Positions 8,308 to 17,871 of a DNA stretch of 64,000 nt are shown in pieces. The number at the start of each line of letters is the position of its first letter. The stretch's first letter is position 1. This DNA comes from Polaribacter pacificus (lineage in GTDB: Bacteria > Bacteroidota > Bacteroidia > Flavobacteriales > Flavobacteriaceae), in assembly GCF_038024035.1 (NCBI RefSeq), contig NZ_CP150664.1, positions 496,001 through 560,000 of the forward strand. The letters are read 5' to 3'. The translations under genes and the position numbers were made by a program. The notes beneath the pieces were generated by a model. The model had not been told where the DNA came from. It was given only the letters and a program-made list of their open reading frames with translations, and searched no databases.

Positions 8308-8318
8308 GGCAACTGGCT

Positions 8319-9725
8319 TTATTCAATTGTATTTATTATTCGGTTCATTTCTTTAAGGACTAATTCGATATCATTTTTAGTTGTTCTCCAATTCACAAAT
8401 GATACTCTAATTCCTTTTTGGTCATTGTAAAGTGTTGGTGTCATAAATACTTTTCCCGTTTTGTTTAATTGGGTTAAAAAACTGTCGATATTTTCTTTGT
8501 TCCGATTGTTATTTATATTAAAAACAATGTTGTTCAACCTTACAGGTGCTAGTAACTTAAAGTTTTCGGACTCCTTTATTTTACTTCCAAAATATTTTGC
8601 TAAATCAATTGCGTTTTCTACAATATTCTTATATCCTTCTTTTCCATAGGCTCTTAAGGAAAACCAAGCAGGTAATGCCTTTAAACGCCTTGAATTTTCA
8701 GGAAGAAAATTAAGATAATTGAAGTTTTCCATTGGGTTTCCAAGATAGGGTGCATTAGAGTTTTGAAAACTTTCAACTTGTAATGAACTATGTTCTTCTT
8801 TTATTAAAAACACAGCACTTTCATAGGGTACATTTAGCCATTTGTGACAATCAATGGTTATACTATCAGAATGTTCCCAGTCTTTTACAAAATGATTATA
8901 AGTATCTGAACAAGCTGCAAAACCACCAAAAGCAGCATCTGTGTGCCACCAAAAATTATACTTTTTCTTTAGTTTCTTTATGGCATTAAAATTATCAAAA
9001 TCAACCGTATTTACTGTTCCTGCACTTGATATAAGAATAAATGGTTGACCGTTTAATGTTTTTATTTTCGATTCTAAATCATCAATCGAAATGGCTTCTC
9101 TATTTCCTTCTATTGTGTTTACTTTTATAATATTATTACTGCCAATACCTAATAAAGCAAGTGATTTTAAAGCAGAAGAATGTGGTGTCGCTGTTAGGAT
9201 ATTTATTTTTTCAGTAATACCTTCTTTTGCAAAATCTTTACCATAATTTTTTCCAAACCACTGTCTCGCTACTGCTAAACACGTAAAATTAGACATAGTA
9301 GCACCTGTTACAAAACCACCAACAAAAGATTTAGGTAAATTAAATAGGTCTAAAATTAATTGAATAGTTTCTAATTCAATATTTGCAGAAATGTCTCCTT
9401 CTCCATTTATTGCTTGTGGATTCTGATCGTAGATTGTTGCTAACCAATCTCCCATTATAGATGCTGGTGTAGAACCACCAATAACATAACCCCAGAATCT
9501 AGGTCCAGAAGATGATACTATTGTAGGTTCGAATGTTTCGTTGAATAATTGTAAAGTATTACGAGCACCAAGACCTTTTGAATCTAGATTTATTAATTCA
9601 ACTTTGTGAACATTTGCTGAAGTTTTTCGCTCATCTATTTTGTTTAAATATTCTATTCCTTGCTTTTTTACAAGCTCAAGAAGAGATTCAATTTCTAATA
9701 AGTCAGTTTGTAGAGTTTTGTTCAT
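8319..9725 (-). CDS. PLP-dependent group II (aromatic-L-amino-acid-type) decarboxylase
   Basis: A 468-residue protein, full length for the family. The PLP lysine sits in SITIDCHKWLNVPYES, and FWWHTDAAFGGFAA carries the PLP-pairing aspartate. The N-terminal block SSSGPRFWGYVIGGSTPAS is shared with bacterial pyridoxal-dependent decarboxylases. It would decarboxylate an aromatic or acidic amino acid; the specificity is unknown. It is an unusually metabolic gene for a mobile cassette. Confidence 0.88.
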   Translation of the reverse strand: MNKTLQTDLLEIESLLELVKKQGIEYLNKIDERKTSANVHKVELINLDSKGLGARNTLQLFNETFEPTIVSSSGPRFWGYVIGGSTPASIMGDWLATIYDQNPQAINGEGDISANIELETIQLILDLFNLPKSFVGGFVTGATMSNFTCLAVARQWFGKNYGKDFAKEGITEKINILTATPHSSALKSLALLGIGSNNIIKVNTIEGNREAISIDDLESKIKTLNGQPFILISSAGTVNTVDFDNFNAIKKLKKKYNFWWHTDAAFGGFAACSDTYNHFVKDWEHSDSITIDCHKWLNVPYESAVFLIKEEHSSLQVESFQNSNAPYLGNPMENFNYLNFLPENSRRLKALPAWFSLRAYGKEGYKNIVENAIDLAKYFGSKIKESENFKLLAPVRLNNIVFNINNNRNKENIDSFLTQLNKTGKVFMTPTLYNDQKGIRVSFVNWRTTKNDIELVLKEMNRIINTIE

Positions 9726-9741
9726 TTTTCAGCTTGTTGCC

Positions 9742-9868
9742 AACGTGTTTGTATAAGATTAGTTGCGGTTTCTTACCGCGATAAATTTAATGAAATAATA
9801 TAAACTTATACACTCCTACCCTTTTCGTTCTAAAAACGTACCTAAAGCAATTGATTTTATACAGTGTT
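9742..9868 (-). repeat. attC-like cassette site, loop type L3
   Basis: Downstream site of the 107-residue membrane protein cassette (opens GTTGGGTTTTCG). The AAC end, preceded by TTGCC, complements the decarboxylase cassette start at 8305. Confidence 0.88.
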
Positions 9869-10092
9869 GGGTTTTCGTTTTTTGTCGATTATTGTAAGTA
9901 AAGTCAAGATCTAATTCGTGTCCTCTCGCTTTAAAACCCTGGCATCTAAGTCAACTCAGATTCGCAGTTGTATTCAATTCCACCACTATAGCAAATCTCT
10001 CTCGGACTTGTAAAAATGTCTTAGAATGGCTCTTTTTGGCTTTAAATCGCTGTTCTATTCTGTTTTCATCTGCTCAAATAAAGTAATTGTTT

Positions 10093-10416
10093 TTAAAACT
10101 CTTTTCCAAAGTTTAGCCAGAGGAAAAACAAAATTAAACTGATAATTATGTGAAATATTGGAAGAAGTGAAATAATTAAATTTTTCTTTTTCCTTTTTGT
10201 CCAACTATATAAAAAAGTCAAAGGATAAAGGGTTGAGAAAATTAAAAAAGAATAAGGCAAAAGCATATCTAAAAATGATTCATTTCCAGAACTGTGTCCA
10301 GCAAGTGACATCATATTTGTTAAAAGTAAAAAAGGATAAATTCCAAATGGAATACAGGATAGAACCCATAGAACTATATAACTGAATTTTGATTCTTTTA
10401 AAATCTGAGATCCCAT
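10093..10416 (-). CDS. Three-helix membrane protein, copy 1
   Basis: A 107-residue protein with three hydrophobic helices (YIVLWVLSCIPFGIYPFLLL, MLLPYSFLIFSTLYPLTF, LIISLLPIFHIIISLIL) and a basic stretch KRKKK. A copy with three substitutions is at 45572-45895. The 220 bp between its stop and the site at 9742-9868 is conserved between the two copies, has no gene, and resembles the M-type non-coding cassettes. No family recognised. Confidence 0.6.
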   Translation of the reverse strand: MGSQILKESKFSYIVLWVLSCIPFGIYPFLLLTNMMSLAGHSSGNESFLDMLLPYSFLIFSTLYPLTFLYSWTKRKKKNLIISLLPIFHIIISLILFFLWLNFGKEF

Positions 10417-10570
10417 TCTTAATTTAAATTTGTTGGCTGATTAATATTAACTCCATTCATGCCTCTAAAAGTATTTTTAGAATGTAGATAATGGAAGAAT
10501 TTCTCGGCAATAAAAAATAATCTAAAAAAACTAAAAGTTCAATATTAAATCTAATTCCCCAATGAAACCC

Positions 10571-10694
10571 AACGTGTTTGTATAAGATTAGTTGCGTGGT
10601 TTAAGCACTAAAGTTAGCAAATAAATCACAAATAGAAAGTCCGCAAGTAATTTCGTGAATAGGCTTGTACTAGCAATTAATTTTATACGGTGTT
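10571..10694 (-). repeat. attC-like cassette site, loop type L4
   Basis: Downstream site of the nuclease-like cassette (opens GTTGTACCTAG). The last 25 bp of the gene lie inside this site. The AAC end, preceded by GAAACCC, complements GTTGGGTTT at 9866. Confidence 0.88.
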
Positions 10695-12106
10695 GTACCT
10701 AGTTTTTGTCCGTTTATATATATGGATTCAACATCTCCAACTGTTAATGCGAGTTTATTACTCTTCTTTATTAAATTCAATGGAATCTTAATAATCCTAA
10801 CTTTACAAGACTCTTCAATTATACTTTCGTACAATACTTGATTTCCAATAATGAAAACTTTAATGTTAAGACTAAGTTTTGAGTTTCTAATATTTAAAAC
10901 AAAAGAATTTAATGGAGTATAGGTTTCAAATTCAAAAAATATAACATTTCCTTTTTCAATTGTATCGATGAGTTTGTAGTTTTTTAACCAATAAGGCTTT
11001 TCATCCACTAGTTTTTGTAGAACCGAACTAGGCTTGAAATAAGATAAATTAATATTGTTGACAAGCTCATTTTTAACATTGTTTTTTTGAATTAAATAAG
11101 GAATATTTAGTACTACTGCTAATAGCGAGTTTTTATTAATGAAATCTTGAATTCTATGCCCATGTTGTGAAATAAGCATTTGTAATTCGTTAACATTCAT
11201 AGAAGGCAATTGTATGTGAAGAATACCTTTTCCTAATTTACTTATTTGACTATTCCCTTTTTTCAAATGATTAGCAAGTTCATTTTTATAATCATTAGGG
11301 AAAAATGGAAAGAAATTAACACAACGACCAATCATTTTTCCATCAATAATTTTAACAATAAAGTCTCCTATGTTTTGAGAAGGATTGAAATTTGGAATTA
11401 CAAATTCATCATTCCCGTTTTTAGTTATTGGCTTTATTAATTGTACACTGCAATAATCTCCATCATATAGTTTTTCTTGATTAATTTTAACTGCGTTACG
11501 TACAAGTTTTTCCACCTCAGGTTCATAAATGTTTGGTTTTTTTGATTTTAAAACAATATTTACAGCTAAGTTGTTTTTTACCAAATTCATCAATTTCTGA
11601 ATTAAAGAGCTTAATCGTGGAGTTAATTTTACAGACTCAGAAATTATACTTTTACACTCGACATAGATAAACTTGTCATCTATTTCAATTTTAAAGTCTG
11701 GCGTTTCGGTAGTGTTTTTAGGAATTTTTATTATTTTTATACCTGAAGCTATATGTTGCTGGTAAACACTCAGTTCGCATTTAATACCGTAATAATCCTT
11801 AGGTAATGGATTTTTTAACTCTGAAACAATTTCATTAAAAAAGGCTTGTTCAATATTTCCTTGCTTTATCATCAAAATTAATTGGACGAACTCGATAGTT
11901 GATTCGGATATATTAGAGTTATTTATAAATTCTTTTTTAGCAGACTTATATAAGGATATGATTTTAGGAGTTTTAGCTTTTATTTTATTTGCTAAATTTT
12001 CCTTTTTTCCAACTGTATCATAATCGGAATTCTCTAAATATATTGAACCAAATGTGTTTTTAGCGAACTTTAAACAATCTGAAAGTATAGATAAATCGTT
12101 GTTCAT
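10670..12106 (-). CDS. Nuclease-like protein (PD-(D/E)XK core), unknown family
   Basis: A 478-residue protein. Residues about 134-154 contain TPDFKIEIDDKFIYVECKSI, the D...ExK pattern of PD-(D/E)XK nucleases. The rest (helical N-terminus, ELANHLKKGNSQISKLGKG in the middle) is not recognised. The C-terminal residues TTPYKINC are encoded inside the attC-like site, which supplies the TAG stop at 10670-10672. Single gene in a cassette between ABC-3C and restriction cassettes, so a defence role is plausible but inferred. Confidence 0.65.
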   Translation of the reverse strand: MNNDLSILSDCLKFAKNTFGSIYLENSDYDTVGKKENLANKIKAKTPKIISLYKSAKKEFINNSNISESTIEFVQLILMIKQGNIEQAFFNEIVSELKNPLPKDYYGIKCELSVYQQHIASGIKIIKIPKNTTETPDFKIEIDDKFIYVECKSIISESVKLTPRLSSLIQKLMNLVKNNLAVNIVLKSKKPNIYEPEVEKLVRNAVKINQEKLYDGDYCSVQLIKPITKNGNDEFVIPNFNPSQNIGDFIVKIIDGKMIGRCVNFFPFFPNDYKNELANHLKKGNSQISKLGKGILHIQLPSMNVNELQMLISQHGHRIQDFINKNSLLAVVLNIPYLIQKNNVKNELVNNINLSYFKPSSVLQKLVDEKPYWLKNYKLIDTIEKGNVIFFEFETYTPLNSFVLNIRNSKLSLNIKVFIIGNQVLYESIIEESCKVRIIKIPLNLIKKSNKLALTVGDVESIYINGQKLGTTPYKINC

Positions 12107-12143
12107 ATTTTCAGTTAAGTCTGATGTAGTTCAAATTAGGTAC

Positions 12144-12195
12144 AACGGTTTGGCTATGCGCAGTGTCCCGCAGGGCATTGCGTATAGGTGTTGTT
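12144..12195 (-). repeat. Short attC-like site (52 bp), divergent
   Basis: AACGGTTTGGCTATGCGC pairs with GCGTATAGGTGTTGTT around a TCCCGCAGGGC hairpin. Downstream site of the LlaJI-like cassette (opens GTTGTATGCC). Its AAC end, preceded by TAGGTAC, complements GTTGTACCTA at 10692. It is less than half the usual length. Confidence 0.75.
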
Positions 12196-12228
12196 GTATG
12201 CCGTTTATATTTTATTCATTTCGTTTTT

Positions 12229-12295
12229 AGCGTTGGCGAGAAAGCTCTTTGCAACCGCAGGAACGAGGATTGCAATGTGCTTGAACTTGCGTAGG
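12229..12295. repeat. H element 4 (downstream of LlaJI-like operon)
   Basis: AAGCTCTTTGCAACC pairs imperfectly with GGATTGCAATGTGCTT; bounded by AGCGTTGGC and TTGCGTAGG. It ends at the stop codon of the McrC-like gene. Confidence 0.72.
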
Positions 12296-14617
12296 TTAAT
12301 TCTTCACTTTTGTTTTCATAAGCTCTGTCACTGTGACTGCAAAAGGAATTCCAGCTGCCGTCACGTGATTATTCTTCGATTTAATGTTTTTGTATTTTTC
12401 TAATTCTTTAAAATTAAAACTAGCTCCGTTAAAGTCTGTACTTTCTTCTTTTTCGATATCAACCACTAAATAATAATCTCTAAGTTTTTTAGTGATATAA
12501 CCATCTGGTAAAAGCTTTCCTTGAATAACTTTTGGGCCTTTACTTTTTAACTTGAAAAGTTTATTTGCTGTATCCTTTCCAGACTCTCTCAGAAGTAAAT
12601 ATTTCGCATTTACAACATTGGTTTCTAAACTTAATGAACCCTTATCATCATCCATTCTGAAATTATATTTTCCTTCTTTCTTATACCAATTAATATTCAA
12701 ATTATTCCTGCAGTACCCAACTAAGACAAATGTTTCATCTGGAATTAATTTTTCTTTTTTAGCTGAGTCCAAATATTCAGGCATTGATTCATTTAGAATA
12801 TTCGTGTCGTCTTTTTCATCTTTATGAATATCGTAGATTTTGGCTGCAGTATATTCTCTTTGAGAAGCTCTGTCAATAAAGTTTGCGATAATCTTTTTAA
12901 TGAACCTTTTTAAATGCTCTGTATCTTTATTGTCTTTGTTAGGTTTAACTACAAAAGCTCCTAAACCGGGAATTAATTCATGAAAGTCTCTAAATGGCTC
13001 TTCTTTTCCTTCGCCCGGATATAAAACATATGCACCTCCAGTTCTTCTTATTGCATCTTTGTATGCATGCATTTTGAGTAAGTCCTGATTCTTAAATGTT
13101 CCTTTCTTAATTTCTTCTGATTCTTCTTCAATAAGCTCTTTATTTTCTTGCTCGGATAATTCTTCGTCTTTTGATTTTGATATTAATTCATAGAAGTTTT
13201 TGACTTTGTATTTTGCATCAAAGTGAATGTGAGTAATCAATTCCGTTTTTTCGGCATCTTTTGCTTTTGTTATTTCTTCTGGCCAAATGGATAAAGTGTA
13301 ATCTGGTCTTAGAGTGGTTGTATAGCTCCCAGGATTAGGAAAAGTTTTACCTCCACCAAAAGATCGGTTATAAGAGAATTGAATATTTAGAGTTCTTGAA
13401 GGTGATTTGTATAAACCTTTCATTGCAATGGCAGTTCCTTGTTTTAAGTTAAGCGACAATTGACCTTTATCATATTGAATTAATTCTTCAATACTTTTTG
13501 GTTCAATATCAAACACTTCTTTAAACAACTCTAATAATTCAAAAAACAACCAATACTCGTATAGCGTAGCAATGTCTTTTTTACCAGCATCATAAACGTT
13601 ATCGCCACCATGCCAAATCAATTTTGCCGCTAAGTCAAATTTTAGCCAAGCACTTAATACCTCTCTATAGCCGCTTTTTCTTTGAAGTACTGGACTATTT
13701 AGTTTTAATGATGTTGGTCTTGATATTTGTTTGAAAAATGACTGATTTAATAAAGTAGAAATTTTAGCTGCAAGTAATCCTGATTCAAATTTTGCGGTTG
13801 AATACTTTTCAAATTTCAATTCGCAGTTTTCACAGAAAAATAAAAATTCTTCTAAGGCATATTTAATAAAGCGATTTTCAGTAGTGTCTATAGATTCTAT
13901 TTTCCGCGTGCTATTGATTTTTGTTGGTATTGAGTTTAATCCAAAAGATTTATTTAAATAATGATCTCTGCTTAGTTCTATTCGATTACTATTTGTAACC
14001 AATTGCCTTATATTCTTTTGATTAAATCTTCGAATTCTTCGTATGTCTTTTTCTTCACGTTCCTCTTCCCATTTTGTTGTAGGATTGGACACTATTTTTT
14101 GAATGGCCTCCTCAAATTCTAATGAATCAATTAATGATTTTACAAATGAAAACCGTTGATATAAGGTTTGACTATCAGTATCAAAATTCGTTTCGAAATG
14201 TTGATTAATGGGCGAATCTATCTGCATGATTAAGTCCGTGCATCTTTCTGTAATACTTTCAAGCATATAGCGATAATCAGACCTATATTTACTTTTTACA
14301 GAACGTACTTCAATGGGTAATAATGTAGAATGATTTTCAATTTCTAATGAATGAGTGCCTACAAATATGTTTGGGTTAATGGTGCCTTTGTGTTTACCAA
14401 ATTTGGAATGACTAACAATTGCATTTTTTTTACTTCCTTCTTTGAATTTTGTAGTTTCTTCAGAAAATTGATATTCATATGTACATCCTTCTTTGAGTTG
14501 AATTTTAGCTTCTCCATATTGTATAACATCTTCATCAGAAATTTCAAAAAGGGTGTTTTCTTCACCTTTTATTTCTAAAATCAAACCATGTTTTATATGT
14601 GAAAGTTCTATTTTCAT
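12296..14617 (-). CDS. McrC-like restriction subunit (DUF2357 plus PD-(D/E)XK), LlaJI R2-type
   Basis: A 773-residue protein. The N-terminal half is a DUF2357-like adaptor region; ATLYEYWLFFELLELFKEVF leads into the nuclease. LRPDYTLSIWPEE (about 432) and THIHFDAKYKV (about 464) supply the D...DxK catalytic core, and LLKMHAYKDAIRRTGGAYVLYPG is the helix following it in McrC-type nucleases. It ends the operon HTH-M-M-McrB-McrC. It would cut DNA when loaded by the GTP-hydrolysing McrB-like partner. It is much longer than E. coli McrC (about 350) because of the DUF2357 extension. Confidence 0.82.
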   Translation of the reverse strand: MKIELSHIKHGLILEIKGEENTLFEISDEDVIQYGEAKIQLKEGCTYEYQFSEETTKFKEGSKKNAIVSHSKFGKHKGTINPNIFVGTHSLEIENHSTLLPIEVRSVKSKYRSDYRYMLESITERCTDLIMQIDSPINQHFETNFDTDSQTLYQRFSFVKSLIDSLEFEEAIQKIVSNPTTKWEEEREEKDIRRIRRFNQKNIRQLVTNSNRIELSRDHYLNKSFGLNSIPTKINSTRKIESIDTTENRFIKYALEEFLFFCENCELKFEKYSTAKFESGLLAAKISTLLNQSFFKQISRPTSLKLNSPVLQRKSGYREVLSAWLKFDLAAKLIWHGGDNVYDAGKKDIATLYEYWLFFELLELFKEVFDIEPKSIEELIQYDKGQLSLNLKQGTAIAMKGLYKSPSRTLNIQFSYNRSFGGGKTFPNPGSYTTTLRPDYTLSIWPEEITKAKDAEKTELITHIHFDAKYKVKNFYELISKSKDEELSEQENKELIEEESEEIKKGTFKNQDLLKMHAYKDAIRRTGGAYVLYPGEGKEEPFRDFHELIPGLGAFVVKPNKDNKDTEHLKRFIKKIIANFIDRASQREYTAAKIYDIHKDEKDDTNILNESMPEYLDSAKKEKLIPDETFVLVGYCRNNLNINWYKKEGKYNFRMDDDKGSLSLETNVVNAKYLLLRESGKDTANKLFKLKSKGPKVIQGKLLPDGYITKKLRDYYLVVDIEKEESTDFNGASFNFKELEKYKNIKSKNNHVTAAGIPFAVTVTELMKTKVKN

Positions 14618-14619
14618 TT

Positions 14620-16653
14620 TTATGCTTCAGCGTAACTTGCAAAACCGTTTTCAACTGCATTCTTATACATTCTACAAATTTTCTCGAATGATATTTTGTA
14701 TTTAACATTAATGTCAGATTTAATCTCTGCTTCAGTTAAATTATTGCTTAGGTATTTATCCAAGTATTCCTCTTTGATATTTGATTTATCTGTCAAACAA
14801 AAACCGCCCAAAACTGGAAGTACTTTAGTTAATTTGTTTCGTGAACCGTGCAATTTTGGAAGCAATTTCTGCATTATGGCTAAGTCAAGAAGGTTTTCAC
14901 CAGCTTCGCCTAATTCTTCAAGCATATACATTAACCTTCCAATTTCACTTGCAGTTCTATATCCGAATTCAGCTCCAGATTTTTTTAATTCGGTAAAGAA
15001 CAGTTTTAAATCATCCTCTACAGGTTTTAAATTCTTATCTGTTTCAAGCAATGCCATACTCATAAAACTTTGCCCCATATTTGCCCCTTGAGCAGTAAGA
15101 ATATCCATATCAAGTTTGATCTCGCTTGCAATAAAATTTTCTAAATCCTTTTCAGTTAATCTAAATTCAATGGTATTAGCTCTATCCAAAACCTTTGGAC
15201 TAAACATATAGGTGGTTTCATCAATATTTACGGTTCCAACAATGAATAAATTCTTAGGAAGTTTTATAGCGGAAGGAACAATCAATGATTCATTTTCGAT
15301 TTTATGTAAAGGAATTTTGTCACCCGATTCCATAGTGCTTAAAAAATCAGCAAAATACCGTTCAACGTGACTCAAATTCATTTCATCTAATATTAAGAAG
15401 TATGGTTTTGTAGCTTCATTGGCATTATTAATGTTTTGTTTTGCTCTAATCATTAAATCTAACACACCATTTTCTGGGCTTACATATTCTTCCTTATTAA
15501 GTGCATTAGGGTAACCTAAAAGAGGTTCGCGATTTGTCCAATCGGCACCAACAGGAATAATTGAATATTGAGATTTGTCAGATGTAATCCATTGCGCAAA
15601 AGCTTGCGCCAATTTTGTTTTCCCAGAACCTGAAAGACCACTACAAATCACAAAAGGTTTGGTACATAATGAGGCAACAAAACGTTGGATGAGTTGAGGG
15701 GTGAAGATTAATCCTGCTTCTTCTGTTTTTGTTTGAAATGATTCTAAATTGAAATCTATTGGTGTTATCACCGTACTTTCTTTGTTCAAAACCAATTTGT
15801 ATGATTCTGATTTGTCATCATATTCGATTTTGTATTTTTTGTTGGAATAATCAAGGATAAACTGATTGAAAGCAATAAAGGAAATGCTATTCTGAAACTC
15901 AGGGAAGCCCCATTGCGTTGAGAAATAAATATACTTTTGGTCAAGTATTTCAAGATTTTCAGCAAAAAATCTTAACGTATTTGATGTTTTTAAACTATTT
16001 TCTGATTGCTCCTCAGTAAATGAACCTAAAATTGGTTGGGTTTTGAAATAATCAGGAAAAATAAAAGCTTCGTAATTTATGTCAGATAATTTTCTTTTTG
16101 CTATTGCTGATTTCTCAATAAGAAATTCATCTCCAAATTCATTGTGAACAAACTTAAAAACACTAAAAACAAACTCTCGAATTTTCTTCGACTCAATAAA
16201 GTTCTTTTCTTCTATAGTTGAATTTTGGATAGCTGAGTCGGATTCGTTAATTATAACTTCATGATTGTTGTTTTTCAAGATTTCCTTGTAGCTATTATAT
16301 GAATTAGAAGATTTAGGAATAAAATCAAACTCAAACAAATCATCTTTTTTGTATTTAAAAACTACTATGTCGTTAAGTTCCCATTTTAATTCATCTCTCA
16401 GAAACTGTTTTAATTCTCCGTCAATTCTTGCCTCAGTTCCAGGGTTTGCATATAAGCGAGTAGTAATTTTTCGGCCACTTTTACTTATAAATGGGGAATT
16501 TGGATCTTGTACTTTAAATTCAAATGTAATCTGTCTATCAGGGTCAGGTGTGTTGTAATTGAATTTGAAAAACACATTTGAAGGTTCTTTTGTAAAGGCA
16601 ACTTGCTTGCCACCTACCATATCTTGTTTGAAAATATTTCTAATATAAATCAT
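14620..16653 (-). CDS. McrB-like AAA+ GTPase restriction subunit, LlaJI R1-type
   Basis: A 677-residue protein. Walker A GLSGSGKTKL at about 337-346, Walker B YFLILDEMNLSHVE at about 415, and the McrB hallmark VGTVNIDETTYMFSPKVLDRANTIEF. The N-terminal ~300 residues would be the DNA-recognition region. It starts 4 bp after the second methyltransferase and stops 2 bp before the McrC-like gene, so the subunits are tightly coupled. It powers translocation for the partner nuclease. Confidence 0.87.
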   Translation of the reverse strand: MIYIRNIFKQDMVGGKQVAFTKEPSNVFFKFNYNTPDPDRQITFEFKVQDPNSPFISKSGRKITTRLYANPGTEARIDGELKQFLRDELKWELNDIVVFKYKKDDLFEFDFIPKSSNSYNSYKEILKNNNHEVIINESDSAIQNSTIEEKNFIESKKIREFVFSVFKFVHNEFGDEFLIEKSAIAKRKLSDINYEAFIFPDYFKTQPILGSFTEEQSENSLKTSNTLRFFAENLEILDQKYIYFSTQWGFPEFQNSISFIAFNQFILDYSNKKYKIEYDDKSESYKLVLNKESTVITPIDFNLESFQTKTEEAGLIFTPQLIQRFVASLCTKPFVICSGLSGSGKTKLAQAFAQWITSDKSQYSIIPVGADWTNREPLLGYPNALNKEEYVSPENGVLDLMIRAKQNINNANEATKPYFLILDEMNLSHVERYFADFLSTMESGDKIPLHKIENESLIVPSAIKLPKNLFIVGTVNIDETTYMFSPKVLDRANTIEFRLTEKDLENFIASEIKLDMDILTAQGANMGQSFMSMALLETDKNLKPVEDDLKLFFTELKKSGAEFGYRTASEIGRLMYMLEELGEAGENLLDLAIMQKLLPKLHGSRNKLTKVLPVLGGFCLTDKSNIKEEYLDKYLSNNLTEAEIKSDINVKYKISFEKICRMYKNAVENGFASYAEA

Positions 16654-16657
16654 CTTC

Positions 16658-17869
16658 TCATTTGTTTGAATTTGTTAAACCAATATAGACACTCTCTGCG
16701 ATTGCTTTTGCCATTATAGGAGGGACCGCATTACCTACTTGCATATAAGTTTCTTGCTGATTACCCACAAAAACGAAATCATCCGGGAAAGATTGAATTC
16801 TTGCAGCCTCTCTAACAGAAAGAGTGCGCAATTCAGTTGGATGTATATACATATAGCCATCCATACCAATATGCGCTAAAATCGTCCAAGAAGGATTTTT
16901 CAGCACCAATCGTTTTAATCTATCCTTGAAAATATCTTCACGGAAAGGCAAGATTTGACGCACTTCTTTTGGTAAATCCATATAAATATCCCCTTGTTTC
17001 ATGTGACCAAACACCTTTTTTGCTCTTTCATTGGACATTCTGCAGATATTATTAGCGACTAATCCATTCGTGTTTTGACGCATAAGTTTTTGATATGTAT
17101 CAAGATTCTCATGTTTGGAATATTCACACTCATTAATTCGCCAATTATCTGTGATTTTAGGCAAATCAGAAATGGCACTTTTTACATTAACATGAGGTTT
17201 TAGTTTATTAGAATCAATATTTTCATCATTAGGATCAATGTTGTAATTAGAGCCCTCAAACCAATGTGTGATTTTTGGATATTTGAATGTGTGATTTTTT
17301 AGATGGCCAACTAATATCATCCTTCTTCTATTTTGAGGAACTCCATAATTAACACTATTAAGAACTTTAACCTCTTCAACAATATGGTATTCTGGTAAAT
17401 CTCTTTCAATTATTCTTTTAACTTCTTTGTATGTTGCACCTTTATATTTCGTAAGAAATTGAGGAACATTTTCCATAACAAACATTTTAGGTTTGAAATA
17501 CTTTACGTATTCAAGATAATCCATAAACAAAATGTTCCTAGGATCTTCCGTAATACAATCACCTTTATTTTTATTAACAGATTGTATTTTTGCATGACCA
17601 ATTGTGCTAAAGGTAGGACAAGGAGGACCACCTATTATAACATCAACTTGTTGCCCGTTGATTAATTCATGAAATTTTTGTGGAGGTAGCTCTCGAATAT
17701 CAGCATGCACAGATACTGAATTTTTAAAATTTAATTTATGAGTTTCTACTGCTGCCTTTTTGTTGTCAATCCCACCAATACAATTGAATTTATTTGACAT
17801 TACAAAGCCTTTAGCAAAACCTCCTGCACCACAGAATAGATCAATGAAATTATATTTTTTGTTTGCCAT
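16658..17869 (-). CDS. DNA (cytosine-5)-methyltransferase 2
   Basis: A 403-residue protein. Motif I IDLFCGAGGFAKGF, motif IV GGPPCPTFS (catalytic Cys84), motif VI VMENVPQF, motif VIII GVPQNRRRMILVG, motif X QVGNAVPP: all C5-methylase motifs in order. It follows methyltransferase 1 by 2 bp. Two different C5 methylases next to McrB/McrC-like subunits is the LlaJI arrangement, where each enzyme protects one strand of a non-palindromic site. Confidence 0.92.
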   Translation of the reverse strand: MANKKYNFIDLFCGAGGFAKGFVMSNKFNCIGGIDNKKAAVETHKLNFKNSVSVHADIRELPPQKFHELINGQQVDVIIGGPPCPTFSTIGHAKIQSVNKNKGDCITEDPRNILFMDYLEYVKYFKPKMFVMENVPQFLTKYKGATYKEVKRIIERDLPEYHIVEEVKVLNSVNYGVPQNRRRMILVGHLKNHTFKYPKITHWFEGSNYNIDPNDENIDSNKLKPHVNVKSAISDLPKITDNWRINECEYSKHENLDTYQKLMRQNTNGLVANNICRMSNERAKKVFGHMKQGDIYMDLPKEVRQILPFREDIFKDRLKRLVLKNPSWTILAHIGMDGYMYIHPTELRTLSVREAARIQSFPDDFVFVGNQQETYMQVGNAVPPIMAKAIAESVYIGLTNSNK

Positions 17870-17871
17870 CT

